Assembly: GCA_958295895.1 (NCBI GenBank)
Contig: CATQHI010000001.1
Span: 1 to 64,000 of the forward strand
DNA: 64,000 nucleotides
DNA from: Saprospiraceae bacterium
Lineage (GTDB): Bacteria; Bacteroidota; Bacteroidia; Chitinophagales; Saprospiraceae
Direction of reading: 5' to 3'
Shown: positions 9,501 through 15,996 of the stretch, piece after piece
Layout of the letters: each line of letters opens with the position of its first letter
Position numbering within the stretch: position 1 is the stretch's first letter
Notes under the pieces: model-generated
Told to the model about the DNA's origin: nothing
Seen by the model: only the letters and a program-made list of their open reading frames with translations
Databases searched by the model: none
Translations under genes and position numbers: made by a program

Positions 9501-10404
9501 GTTCACCAGCCTCCAGGAGGGCCTGACCGAGGATGGCTGGAACCTGGCCGACGCCGCTACCCAGCAGTTACTGGCCAAGCTGAAGGCTACCGGGACGCCA
9601 TTGGGGGAGTATGTCAACGGCGAGATCTACTACGGCATTAAGACCGGCTACAACAAGGCCTTCGTCATCGATGCGGAGACCAGTGACCGCCTGATCGCCG
9701 AAGATCCCGCTAGCGCAGAGATTATCAAGCCCTTTCTGGCGGGGCGGGACGTGAAGCGGTACGTGCCACCGGTGGCGGAGCGGTATTTGATCTTGTTTCC
9801 CAAGGGTTGGACGCGGGAGCGTTTTGGAGAGCTGGTTGAGGAAGACGCCTTTACAAAGCTTACCGAAAAATACCCTGCGGTCGCGAACTGGTTGGAAGAC
9901 CATAAAGTACCGGCAGTTAAGCGCTATGACCAGGGGGATTACTGGTGGGAATTGAGGGCATGTGATTACTATGAGGCGTTCGAGCAGCCCAAAATCTTCT
10001 ACCAAGAAATCATGACTTACCAGTCCTTCACCTATGATGAGGCTGGCATCTATTCTAATAACAAGCTTTTCATCATACCCAATGCAGACCTCGGTTTGCT
10101 AGGGCTGCTGAATTCAAAGGTGATTTGGCTGTGTCTTAAGAGTACGGCAACTTCGTATAGTGGCGGGGCTTTAGGTATGCAAAGTCCTTTTGTTTTGGGC
10201 CTTCCAGTACCGATAGATTTTCATAGTAATAATCGCATTGGAGGTATAGTCCAGCAGATCCTAACCCAAAAGCAATCCGACCCCGTCGCCGACACCACTA
10301 CCCTGGAAAAAAAGATTGATCTACTTGTGTACCAGCTTTATGGGTTGTCTTCTGAAGAAGTACTCATCGTTGATCCAGAGTTTGACCTATCACTTGAATC
10401 ATAA
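6556..10404 (+). CDS. Type IIG restriction-modification enzyme (Eco57I-like)
   Basis: A 1282-aa single-chain enzyme expected to methylate adenine in its recognition site and cleave unmethylated DNA nearby. The N-terminus carries a PD-(D/E)XK-like nuclease pattern, with Asp in RIDAVIHD and EAK in SVMIEAKRK (about residues 75-97). The methyltransferase has motif I DPAVGSGHFLVSAL (about 562), an FGVDLNPNSVKICRLRLW helix, and catalytic motif IV GNPPYVRQEE (about 854). A TaqI_C-like specificity region follows (IYYGIKTGYNKAF, then FLAGRDVKRY) with a short C-terminal helical tail. The upstream TTG at 6553 is next to the better ATG at 6556. No separate S or R subunit is present, as expected for type IIG. 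The gene is intact. Confidence 0.92.
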   Translation: MKVSTSTPNQSLNAAYRKEKVSRQAIDRLKTQLPLLLDRIGNPAESEENHKQHFMSFLQEVWYREADCLVATKGRIDAVIHDGPRARDPVSVMIEAKRKANRGEMFHPSRPNVKGLQELVLYFLRERAAGNTAIKTLMITDADEVYLFADREFERLFWEKKRFRQRVLIADADAGKTNDTAYGIIRDHITELNDTLYATALHLTLFRKYCEDGDPTTDDRLLAVYKILSPPHLLRRPFANDSNKLDKGFYRELLHIIGLEEVSVDSNGKEKKNGGKKIIQRVREANRQPASLLENVLDMATTEHRFRNVTDFPFYGNSREEREVAVALELCITWVNRVLFLKLLESQLVGYHGGDERYRFLSAASIPDYDALNVLFFQVLAVPADQRKPTVANFGRVPYLNSSLFEITELENEVLRVNSLRDQLVLPLAARSVLGTGGPAQLQPLHYLFAFLDAYDFTSEGKAKIQEENKRLINASVLGLIFEKINGYRDGSFYTPGFITEYMCRETIRRAVVQRFRADTDHFAVFDTDRFADLRNYLRTNAYQTDLRLAANRLVNGMTICDPAVGSGHFLVSALNELIALKSELGILGGDAGAKALPISASVENDELILTYRQGGDTYEYQVQTDSNNRVSTVAGLQEIQEAVFHEKRVLIENCLFGVDLNPNSVKICRLRLWIELLKHTYYRGQALETLPNIDINIKQGNSLVSKFRDPAVLKGAFKRNARYNLSSYRQAVATYQRTRDREEKQSMMQLMDDIRENFRIGASITERERYTKAKGKLEQLQGALELGDLFGTVSKLEIKKAIEKQQRTVDREQTKLQDIEEDAGLTDTFEWLYEFPAVLDEEGNYRGFDVIVGNPPYVRQEELAELKPYLKKHYQVYAGTADLLVYFIELSLNNLREGGQFAFIVSNKFMRAGFGKALRRYIPKYRVHELLDFGDLPVFDEATTYPLIIMLEKSAPTGEFTSANLTELHPKTFRDYLAGVTFTSLQEGLTEDGWNLADAATQQLLAKLKATGTPLGEYVNGEIYYGIKTGYNKAFVIDAETSDRLIAEDPASAEIIKPFLAGRDVKRYVPPVAERYLILFPKGWTRERFGELVEEDAFTKLTEKYPAVANWLEDHKVPAVKRYDQGDYWWELRACDYYEAFEQPKIFYQEIMTYQSFTYDEAGIYSNNKLFIIPNADLGLLGLLNSKVIWLCLKSTATSYSGGALGMQSPFVLGLPVPIDFHSNNRIGGIVQQILTQKQSDPVADTTTLEKKIDLLVYQLYGLSSEEVLIVDPEFDLSLES

Positions 10405-10440
10405 TTGAGACTGTAGTACAACTAAGAAAAATCCAGTAGA

Positions 10441-11127
10441 ATGACAATCTCTAATTTCCTCGATAGTTATTCTCTTACAGCTAGACTACTTCCCACTCTA
10501 CTACTCGTAGCCCCAATCTATTCGTTCTTACTATGCTTCTTGGGTGATGGATACGGAGCTTTCTCTATAAGCTGGGGAGTACTTGTCGTTCCGTTAATTC
10601 TGATTCTAATGGGATGGACTCGTAGAAAGGGACGGCAATTACAAGCGAAGCGAGAAAACGCTGAAGGACTACTTTCTGATCGGGTCTTAAGGCTTGACCC
10701 AAGGGCTCTGGAACGGGCGAAAGTTGAGCAAACTTTTGTAACCAAGCTAAAATTAGTTTTTCCCGTCAGCACAAACAACCAACTTCTCATGCAAACAAGA
10801 GATACAGAGAAATTTCCTGTAGTGAACTCAGAGCAAAAGCAGTACGGTTTTGCGCGCAACTGTTTAGCAATCAGAAATTGGATTGTCGGATCGCTGATTC
10901 TTCAAATTGTGCTATGCTTTATTATCACGTGCTTTGATTGGCCAGTTACACGTAACCTAGTGCATCAACATTTCCTAGTGCACGGCATCATATGTTCCCT
11001 GACTGGGTTCATCGTATTGGTGTTAGTCACCAAATCGAACTATGATGCTGCCGAAGCGAGATTTACTGAGGCCCTTTTTAAGGCGTCGGTAATCTTCATC
11101 AAAGAAGAAAACGAACCAGAACGTTAA
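10441..11127 (+). CDS. Hypothetical four-helix membrane protein in the defence block
   Basis: 228 aa, beginning 36 nt after the type IIG gene and codirectional with it. There are two hydrophobic helices near the N-terminus (about 14-35 and 40-58), a basic soluble stretch (RRKGRQLQAKRENAEG), a middle region of about 80 residues and two more helices (about 145-165 and 175-198), then an acidic tail. No family was recognised. Membrane proteins with this plan occur as effectors of several defence systems, but nothing in this sequence identifies such a role. Its 3' end overlaps the 3' end of the convergent E2-like gene by 29 nt. Confidence 0.6.
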   Translation: MTISNFLDSYSLTARLLPTLLLVAPIYSFLLCFLGDGYGAFSISWGVLVVPLILILMGWTRRKGRQLQAKRENAEGLLSDRVLRLDPRALERAKVEQTFVTKLKLVFPVSTNNQLLMQTRDTEKFPVVNSEQKQYGFARNCLAIRNWIVGSLILQIVLCFIITCFDWPVTRNLVHQHFLVHGIICSLTGFIVLVLVTKSNYDAAEARFTEALFKASVIFIKEENEPER

Positions 11128-11731
11128 CCTCAAAACGCAGAATGTCAAGATCAATAAAATCTAATCGTCGGAGAAGACGATAACCCTCCGCTGACCTCGT
11201 AAAATTTACGCATCGGCATCCATAGGTACATCCCCTCATCTGATTTCTGCCCGCTACGTAGCAATCGAGTAGCCGGTGTAGTTGAAGGCCGCCAACACCT
11301 AAAAGATCATGATATGACTCCATATAACCTAGAGACCCATGACTATATTCCATTTTCTCAAAAGCATCTAGGTAGCCATTGGCATACAAGTCCTGGCGAA
11401 CTAGATAAGGTATCAATACTGTGTTCCAGAAAACTTCCAGTGTGGAGATTTTCCCGGACCGGATGAGAAATTGTTGTCGCGCCCGTGTGGACAGACAAAA
11501 GTTGCCGGAATCTGGATAGACATGATTATCAAGACAGTGTTCAATCCTGTTATCCACCTCCCGAACGGTCGGAAATAATCTTGGCCACGCGCTGAAGTCA
11601 ATTTCTAGGTAGTAAGAAAACAGCTCTGTACCATTGCCTTCTGTCTTCGAAACAAGCCCTCGAAAGACTAAGCCCTTAGAAACAACAAGGCCCGCCTTGT
11701 CTGTAGCGAATCGGTGAATTTCCTCACTCAC
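11099..11731 (-). CDS. E2 (ubiquitin-conjugating)-like protein with Cys-rich C-terminus
   Basis: The frame stays open to 11842, but the best start is GTG at 11731, which overlaps the upstream MBL stop by 8 nt (GTGAGTGA); this gives 210 aa. The key pattern is DNHVYPDSGNFCL: His70, Tyr72-Pro73 and Cys79 stand where E2/UBC-fold enzymes have HPN...G.ICL, Cys79 being the expected thioester cysteine. A helical part follows, then a Cys cluster (CTYGCRC, about 172-178) reminiscent of a small zinc-binding motif such as SEC-C. Bacterial E2-like proteins usually accompany E1, JAB or ubiquitin-like partners, as in Bil or type II CBASS; none of these is here, only the MBL-fold gene. E2-likeness rests on the motif alone. 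Confidence 0.55.
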   Translation of the reverse strand: MSEEIHRFATDKAGLVVSKGLVFRGLVSKTEGNGTELFSYYLEIDFSAWPRLFPTVREVDNRIEHCLDNHVYPDSGNFCLSTRARQQFLIRSGKISTLEVFWNTVLIPYLVRQDLYANGYLDAFEKMEYSHGSLGYMESYHDLLGVGGLQLHRLLDCYVAGRNQMRGCTYGCRCVNFTRSAEGYRLLRRLDFIDLDILRFEVNVLVRFLL

Positions 11732-12908
11732 AACCGAATGCTCTCGTCCCTGGGTTACTTGCCAAGTAGGCAAACTGTTTCTCTCCTTTTTCGGCTTTAC
11801 TAATTTTCTTTTTATCCGGTAAATTGTTTCCTTGTACAGCACCGGTATTGGTTAACTCAATAATAATTGGCTTAGGTTCGGCCCGATTGGGTGTCTCACC
11901 TGTACAGAGAAATTTGCCACTTGCAATTAGGTCTTTAGCATACTGTTGTTTCGCGGGATAATGTGGAGGGTTATTTTCGTCGTCAATAATCTCCTTGCTG
12001 CTGGAAACCAGGAGGCAATTAGGTTTACCGTAGATGGATACTAAATCCCTCGAACTCACTGCTGGGTCTTTGTTTTCGTTGTATGGTCGGTTGTTGTAAA
12101 ATGACCAGGAACAATGATGGGCGGCTAAAAAAACATCAAAATATAGATATTCCTCTCTACTGTGTTCTTCGGTCTTCTCTTTGACCATTGCCCACTGATA
12201 ATGATCAGCATCTCCTCCTTCTAGGAGAAGAAGTTTCTCATTGTGATCTGGACTAGTTAGCTGATATTGTGCGATCACGCTTGCAAGATTGCGATCTCCT
12301 GTAGCAGAGGAATCTATGAGCGACTTTTTGAAAGGACCATGGATGAAAACGCTCAAATAACTTGTTTGCTTTCCAGCTACATAGCTGACCAGATCAGAGG
12401 GGTAATAACTTGGACAGTCTGTGAACTCCTGGTCATCATCGTATCCCACCATACTAAGCCGATTGTAGTCTGTACCAATTCTGTGATCGCTGGAAGTATA
12501 GAGATCGCGACGTCTACTGACTTCAGTACGGATGCACTCGGCGTCTTTGCACACTTCCCCGTAGATGATCTTGCTCGTCCATATTTCATTGATCATTATC
12601 CTATGTCCCTCCTTGTCGGTTTTGGTGTAGTTACTGGGCTTACCAGTATAGAAGTGATTTTCAAAGCCATGACAGTGGTCTTGATCTGGATGAGAAAGCA
12701 CGAATAGATCTACATACGGCGCGCCGTAGCTGTTAGTGGGCAGTATGCTAATCAGATCATCCTTCACGTCAAAAAACACTTGGTTATTAGGGTCTTCGCT
12801 ATCCCTCGTGATTTTACAGTCAATCAAGATGAATTGGTCGTCTTCGGTGTGGACCAGGATGCAAGTACCATTCAAGACGGGATAAATTTTTACGTAAGCG
12901 TTGGTCAT
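11724..12908 (-). CDS. Metallo-beta-lactamase-fold hydrolase (ComEC-like), paired with E2-like gene
   Basis: 394 aa from ATG 12908. MBL metal motifs are visible: SHPDQDHCHGF (residues 72-82, the HxxxDH box), LLLEGGDADHYQWA (metal Asp, about 228) and FLAAHHCSWSF (about 262, where ComEC-type MBLs have HHGS). The first strand LIDCK corresponds to the usual family IDxG. There is no signal peptide or membrane segment, so this is a soluble cytoplasmic hydrolase unlike full ComEC. Its stop overlaps the E2-like gene start, so the two form a translationally coupled operon read leftwards. Substrate is unknown; nucleotides, nucleic acid or a ubiquitin-like conjugate are all conceivable. The MBL fold call is strong; function is inference. 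Confidence 0.85.
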   Translation of the reverse strand: MTNAYVKIYPVLNGTCILVHTEDDQFILIDCKITRDSEDPNNQVFFDVKDDLISILPTNSYGAPYVDLFVLSHPDQDHCHGFENHFYTGKPSNYTKTDKEGHRIMINEIWTSKIIYGEVCKDAECIRTEVSRRRDLYTSSDHRIGTDYNRLSMVGYDDDQEFTDCPSYYPSDLVSYVAGKQTSYLSVFIHGPFKKSLIDSSATGDRNLASVIAQYQLTSPDHNEKLLLLEGGDADHYQWAMVKEKTEEHSREEYLYFDVFLAAHHCSWSFYNNRPYNENKDPAVSSRDLVSIYGKPNCLLVSSSKEIIDDENNPPHYPAKQQYAKDLIASGKFLCTGETPNRAEPKPIIIELTNTGAVQGNNLPDKKKISKAEKGEKQFAYLASNPGTRAFGCE

Positions 12909-13000
12909 ATAAGGGGTTATTTGGTACGGTAAAAATTGTATCTACAATTAGTTGAAGACGTAGCAAAAATACAACAAAAAATGTTTTGTCTCTCCACTAT

Positions 13001-13031
13001 TTATCCACAATATGTTTGCAAATGTGGAAAA
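13001..13031. promoter_or_regulatory. Two inverted DnaA-box-like sequences in an AT-rich spacer
   Basis: The 330-bp spacer between the divergent-facing MBL gene start and the 13239 gene end is AT-rich. It contains TTATCCACA at 13001-13009, a perfect match to the classical DnaA box, and TGTGGAAAA at 13023-13031, the reverse complement of TTTTCCACA, which fits TTWTNCACA. Two boxes are too few to call an origin. The promoter of the MBL/E2 operon must also lie here, reading leftwards. Confidence 0.35.
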
Positions 13032-13164
13032 CTTGTGTATCCCATTGACGGACAGATAGTTGTATATTGTATTGAGTTATGTGTTCAATGAAGACCGTAC
13101 TCAAAACTCCTTATTCCTTAGTCCCTGCACTTACCTAACTGGACTGGATCAGGACTAGGTACCA

Positions 13165-13193
13165 GAGTCCCTCAAACCAACTACTTAACATAA
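13165..13193. repeat. CTACTTAACATAA dispersed repeat, copy 1
   Basis: GAGTCCCT, then about eight variable bases, then CTACTTAACATAA. The same arrangement recurs at 15159-15199 and 18710-18751. All three copies lie in spacers; this one lies just beyond the 3' end of the 13239-13967 gene. Confidence 0.5.
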
Positions 13194-13238
13194 CCCCACT
13201 TATCGGCACGTATTCACACAGATTGTGCGACGGCAGGC

Positions 13239-13967
13239 TCAATAACCGCGACTATCAAAGGCATCACCCGTCAGGGTACAACTCTCTGCTGGCTCGGCCA
13301 CATCGAAGGAGTTAGAATCGTAGGTAGCTTCCAGGCGGTAGTGGTCCTTGAATACCGAGCGGTAACAGATGTAGAAGGTTGGCGACTCGCCGTTGTTAAT
13401 GCGGTCGTAGAGCAACTGCGCCAGGGTGAAGTTGTCATTGAACCGGAGAAAAGAAAAGGACTCGCCTGCCTGAATCGTACGGTTACCGATGGAGGTGGTG
13501 CCGTAGTTGCGCTGGATCGAATCGGGGGCTGCCAGCGCATCCCAGAGCTCTCGGTAGTTATTAAGGTACTTGTCCCTGAACTGAAGCTGAAAGGCCTCTA
13601 CGATCGCCGGACCGGTACCGGTATTCGCAATCCCCAGATCTAACTCCACCCCGCCATCGTCTCGCCCATTCACATTTAGATAGACCTGTAAATTCGGCCA
13701 GAGTTGGGCCTTAGCGTTCTGAATCATGATCTCCTGTTGGGCCTCCATGGCGCGTTGCTGACTACTCAGTACACGAGCCTGGTAGATCGATACGATCAGG
13801 GCGCACAAGCTGATGATGGATAGAGCTACGGTGGCGATTAGAGAGTGATCAGTCGTCCAATTCCTCCAACGCGGGGCAGGAGCGGCAGGGGGTGGGGATG
13901 AAGTTAATGGCTCACCTTTACTGTCGATAAGATGGGGCTGCGCCTCCTCCGGATCGTGTGCTTCCAT
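13239..13967 (-). CDS. Hypothetical single-pass membrane-anchored protein
   Basis: 242 aa from ATG 13967. A Pro-rich cytoplasmic N-terminus (residues 1-40) precedes one hydrophobic helix (about 43-63, SLIATVALSIISLCALIV). A coiled-coil-like Gln/Ala-rich stretch (QQRAMEAQQEIMIQNAKAQ) follows, then a beta-rich domain with GIANTGTGPAIVEAF and RTIQAGESF. Related unnamed bacterial proteins share the layout TM, coil, then a beta domain with an NxGxGPA motif. I know no function for them. The gene stands alone between the defence block and the hydrolase gene, reading leftwards. Confidence 0.6.
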   Translation of the reverse strand: MEAHDPEEAQPHLIDSKGEPLTSSPPPAAPAPRWRNWTTDHSLIATVALSIISLCALIVSIYQARVLSSQQRAMEAQQEIMIQNAKAQLWPNLQVYLNVNGRDDGGVELDLGIANTGTGPAIVEAFQLQFRDKYLNNYRELWDALAAPDSIQRNYGTTSIGNRTIQAGESFSFLRFNDNFTLAQLLYDRINNGESPTFYICYRSVFKDHYRLEATYDSNSFDVAEPAESCTLTGDAFDSRGY

Positions 13968-14025
13968 GGAAGCAAGTTAGGGTAGTAGTGCGGAAGGGAA
14001 GTATATTACAGTACAACAACACGTA

Positions 14026-15126
14026 ATGACTAACCCCCCTTATCGCCTCTTGCTCCTCTGCGCGATTCTACTGAGCGGACTACTGAATGCGCAAAACACC
14101 TTTGACGCGAACCCAGCCCGCCAGGATACCCTACGTCAGCTTCTTGGACCTTTTCCACAGCGTGTACCGCTCGACCTAGATACCATAGAAACCGTCCGGC
14201 TCGATGGGGGAACCCGGCTCAAGATTGCCTATACGGCCGAGCCTCCTAACTCAGTTTTCGATGCGCCGATCGACCGGATCAGTGCCTACCTATTTGTTCC
14301 CGACCGGAAAAATGAGGATCTCCTGCCGGCCATCGTGGCCATTCACCAGGATGGCCCCCAGGACCACATCGGTAAAGCTGAACCTGTGGGCTTAGCGGGC
14401 GCAGATGACATGCACTATGCGCTAGAATTATTTCAACGCGGCTACGTAGTGGTTTGTCCGGACCGGTTCTACCACGCGGAGCGTCGGCGCATTCCGGGTG
14501 CGGACACGGCGCAAACCAATTGGCAGCGAGACGATATAATGTTGTCTCACTGGACCGGACAGCTGCTGCTACAGGGCAGAAACCCCACTGGCAAGGAAGC
14601 CTACGATTTAACTCGTGCGGTAGATGTTTTGGGCAACCTAAATATGGTAGACACCACACGTATTGGAGCCATTGGGCACTCGGCCGGAGGGTACAACCTA
14701 GTCTATTTTATGTTCGTCGACCCCCGGGTGAAGGTGGGCGTTTCCTCGTGTGGGTTCTTTGAAGTACTAAATCATTACGGCGAGTTAGTGGCGAAGAAGC
14801 GAGGTGCGGACGCAGCCATACCCGGCCTGGCCGCAGTGGGTAGCTCGGCTGACTACCTTGCCTTTCTCGCTCCACGGCCCGTGCTGCTGACGCGCGGAAT
14901 GTGGGAATGGGGCAGGCGCGATAAGTGGCGAGAATACAGCAAGCTACATGTGCAAGAGACCAGGGACATGGTTGCCTATGTAAAGGCCGCCTACGAGCAG
15001 CAAGCCGTTCCGGATCACCTGCAGGCCATCATCTTCGAGGAGGGCAACGGTCAGCACGCGTTCCCACCGGGCGTGAAGGAACAGGCGTACCAATGGCTAG
15101 ACAAGTATTTGAAGCAGTCTAAGTAG
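14026..15126 (+). CDS. Secreted alpha/beta hydrolase (dienelactone hydrolase/acetyl-xylan-esterase-like)
   Basis: 366 aa with a cleavable signal peptide (RLLLLCAILLSGLLNAQ). The hydrolase core starts at about residue 60. The nucleophile elbow is GAIGHSAGGYNLVY (Ser about 222), the acid region is LAPRPVLLTRGMWEWG, and the catalytic His is in GNGQHAFPP near the end. Length and motif spacing fit large extracellular esterases of the DLH-like group; the exact substrate cannot be told, with carbohydrate esters or peptides possible. The gene appears monocistronic. A CTACTTAACATAA repeat follows 30 nt after the stop. Confidence 0.8.
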   Translation: MTNPPYRLLLLCAILLSGLLNAQNTFDANPARQDTLRQLLGPFPQRVPLDLDTIETVRLDGGTRLKIAYTAEPPNSVFDAPIDRISAYLFVPDRKNEDLLPAIVAIHQDGPQDHIGKAEPVGLAGADDMHYALELFQRGYVVVCPDRFYHAERRRIPGADTAQTNWQRDDIMLSHWTGQLLLQGRNPTGKEAYDLTRAVDVLGNLNMVDTTRIGAIGHSAGGYNLVYFMFVDPRVKVGVSSCGFFEVLNHYGELVAKKRGADAAIPGLAAVGSSADYLAFLAPRPVLLTRGMWEWGRRDKWREYSKLHVQETRDMVAYVKAAYEQQAVPDHLQAIIFEEGNGQHAFPPGVKEQAYQWLDKYLKQSK

Positions 15127-15540
15127 GGAAATTTACCTGCTGCAATTGTTCGCCGGGGGAGTCCCTTTCCCACTCTACTTAACATAATCAATGCTATGGT
15201 CTGCCACCGGCCGAGCCTGGGAAAAGAAGAAACCGTTGAGCAGTTAAGCAGTGATCAAATCAAGCTCTTCTCCACGCGCGCCTTACACCACGGGAACCCG
15301 TCCATGAATCCGATCCGACGACATCGTGGCGTACCGTCCAGAATGATAGGGGAAGGTGTGGTAGGGGCGGTAACCGCTGCGTCCTACGACGTTGGGGTGC
15401 CGAACTTCCGCAATCACCCAATCCAGGTGATCGGCCAGGATCCCAACTTCCCGGGTAAGTCTTCACCAGCAGTTCCAGCAAGCAGCGCTGCATGCTTTTC
15501 ATGCGGTTAAGAGGAGAAAATAATGTGGCACAGAGATGAT
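15127..15540. other. Spacer with repeat and unrecognised decayed coding traces
   Basis: About 410 bp without a convincing gene. The left part holds a dispersed repeat (15159-15199). The rest has short open frames on both strands; on the minus strand fragments such as ILADHLDWVIAEVRHP can be read, but frames break repeatedly and no family was recognised. It may be a gene relic. Confidence 0.4.
15159..15199. repeat. CTACTTAACATAA dispersed repeat, copy 2
   Basis: GAGTCCCT, variable bases, CTACTTAACATAA, then TCAATGCTATGG. The copy at 18710-18751 also continues into a CTATGG block, so the repeat unit is about 40 bp. Confidence 0.5.
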
Positions 15541-15613
15541 CTACGATAAAAGTCGTACGTTAACTTGCGTATCTACGATAAGCCTCGTACTTTAGCTACG
15601 ATAAAAATCGTAG
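15541..15613. promoter_or_regulatory. Three tandem BlaI-type operator palindromes
   Basis: Three related palindromes stand directly upstream of the repressor start: 15541-15559 (CTACGATAAAAGTCGTACG), 15573-15590 (CTACGATAAGCCTCGTAC) and 15596-15613 (CTACGATAAAAATCGTAG, perfect). The half-site is TACGA/TCGTA. BlaI/MecI repressors bind short dyads of this kind as dimers, so these are very likely the autoregulatory operators of the blaI-M56 operon. The last copy ends 5 nt before the ATG, so the promoter must overlap or lie among them. Confidence 0.85.
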
Positions 15614-15618
15614 TTATC

Positions 15619-15996
15619 ATGCAGAGTACACCTACCGCATCCGAATTACCCATCCTACAACTGCTGTGGGATCAGGGGCCTCTCACCGTCCGCGAGGTAC
15701 ACGATGCTCTATCCGCAGAGAAGGAGGTGGTGTACACCACCATCCTCAAAACCATGCAGGTAATGCTGGAACGCGGCTTTCTAAAACGGGAACAGCAGGG
15801 GAGAGGTCACCTCTATTCGGCGGCCATCGCCCGGGAAACCACGCAGGACAAATTGCTTGACACCTTTCTCGACCGCACCTTCGGGGGCTCCGTCAAGGGA
15901 CTCGTGATGCGGGCCCTCGGTAACCACCGGGCCTCCCCCAAGGAACTTGAGGAACTGAAGGCCCTCATTGACGACATGCAAACTGAGGAGCAATGA
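15619..15996 (+). CDS. blaI: BlaI/MecI/CopY-family winged-helix repressor
   Basis: 125 aa from ATG 15619; an upstream GTG/TTG-type extension would run back through the operators and is unlikely. The winged helix is clear: ELPILQLLWDQGPLTVREV, VVYTTILKTMQVMLERGFL, then the wing KREQQGRGHLYSA. A C-terminal dimerisation helix pair follows (DKLLDTFLDRTFGG). It should repress its own operon by binding the palindromes just upstream and be released when the M56 partner cleaves or signals. It overlaps the next gene by 4 nt (ATGA), the standard BlaI-BlaR1-type arrangement. No beta-lactamase gene is nearby, so the regulated response is something else. Confidence 0.92.
   Translation: MQSTPTASELPILQLLWDQGPLTVREVHDALSAEKEVVYTTILKTMQVMLERGFLKREQQGRGHLYSAAIARETTQDKLLDTFLDRTFGGSVKGLVMRALGNHRASPKELEELKALIDDMQTEEQ

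Noticed and set aside
11099-12908. Complete Bil or type II CBASS system
   Set aside because: No E1/ThiF, JAB protease, ubiquitin-like protein, nucleotidyltransferase or CBASS effector is in the window, so only an E2-like and an MBL-fold gene can be claimed.
13001-13031. Chromosomal replication origin
   Set aside because: Only two DnaA-box-like sequences, no dnaA, dnaN or other origin-linked genes, and no way to judge GC skew from one window.
15196-15510. 104-codon plus-strand frame before blaI
   Set aside because: No motif or start context, overlaps a dispersed repeat on its left, and the region shows equal-quality fragments on the other strand.
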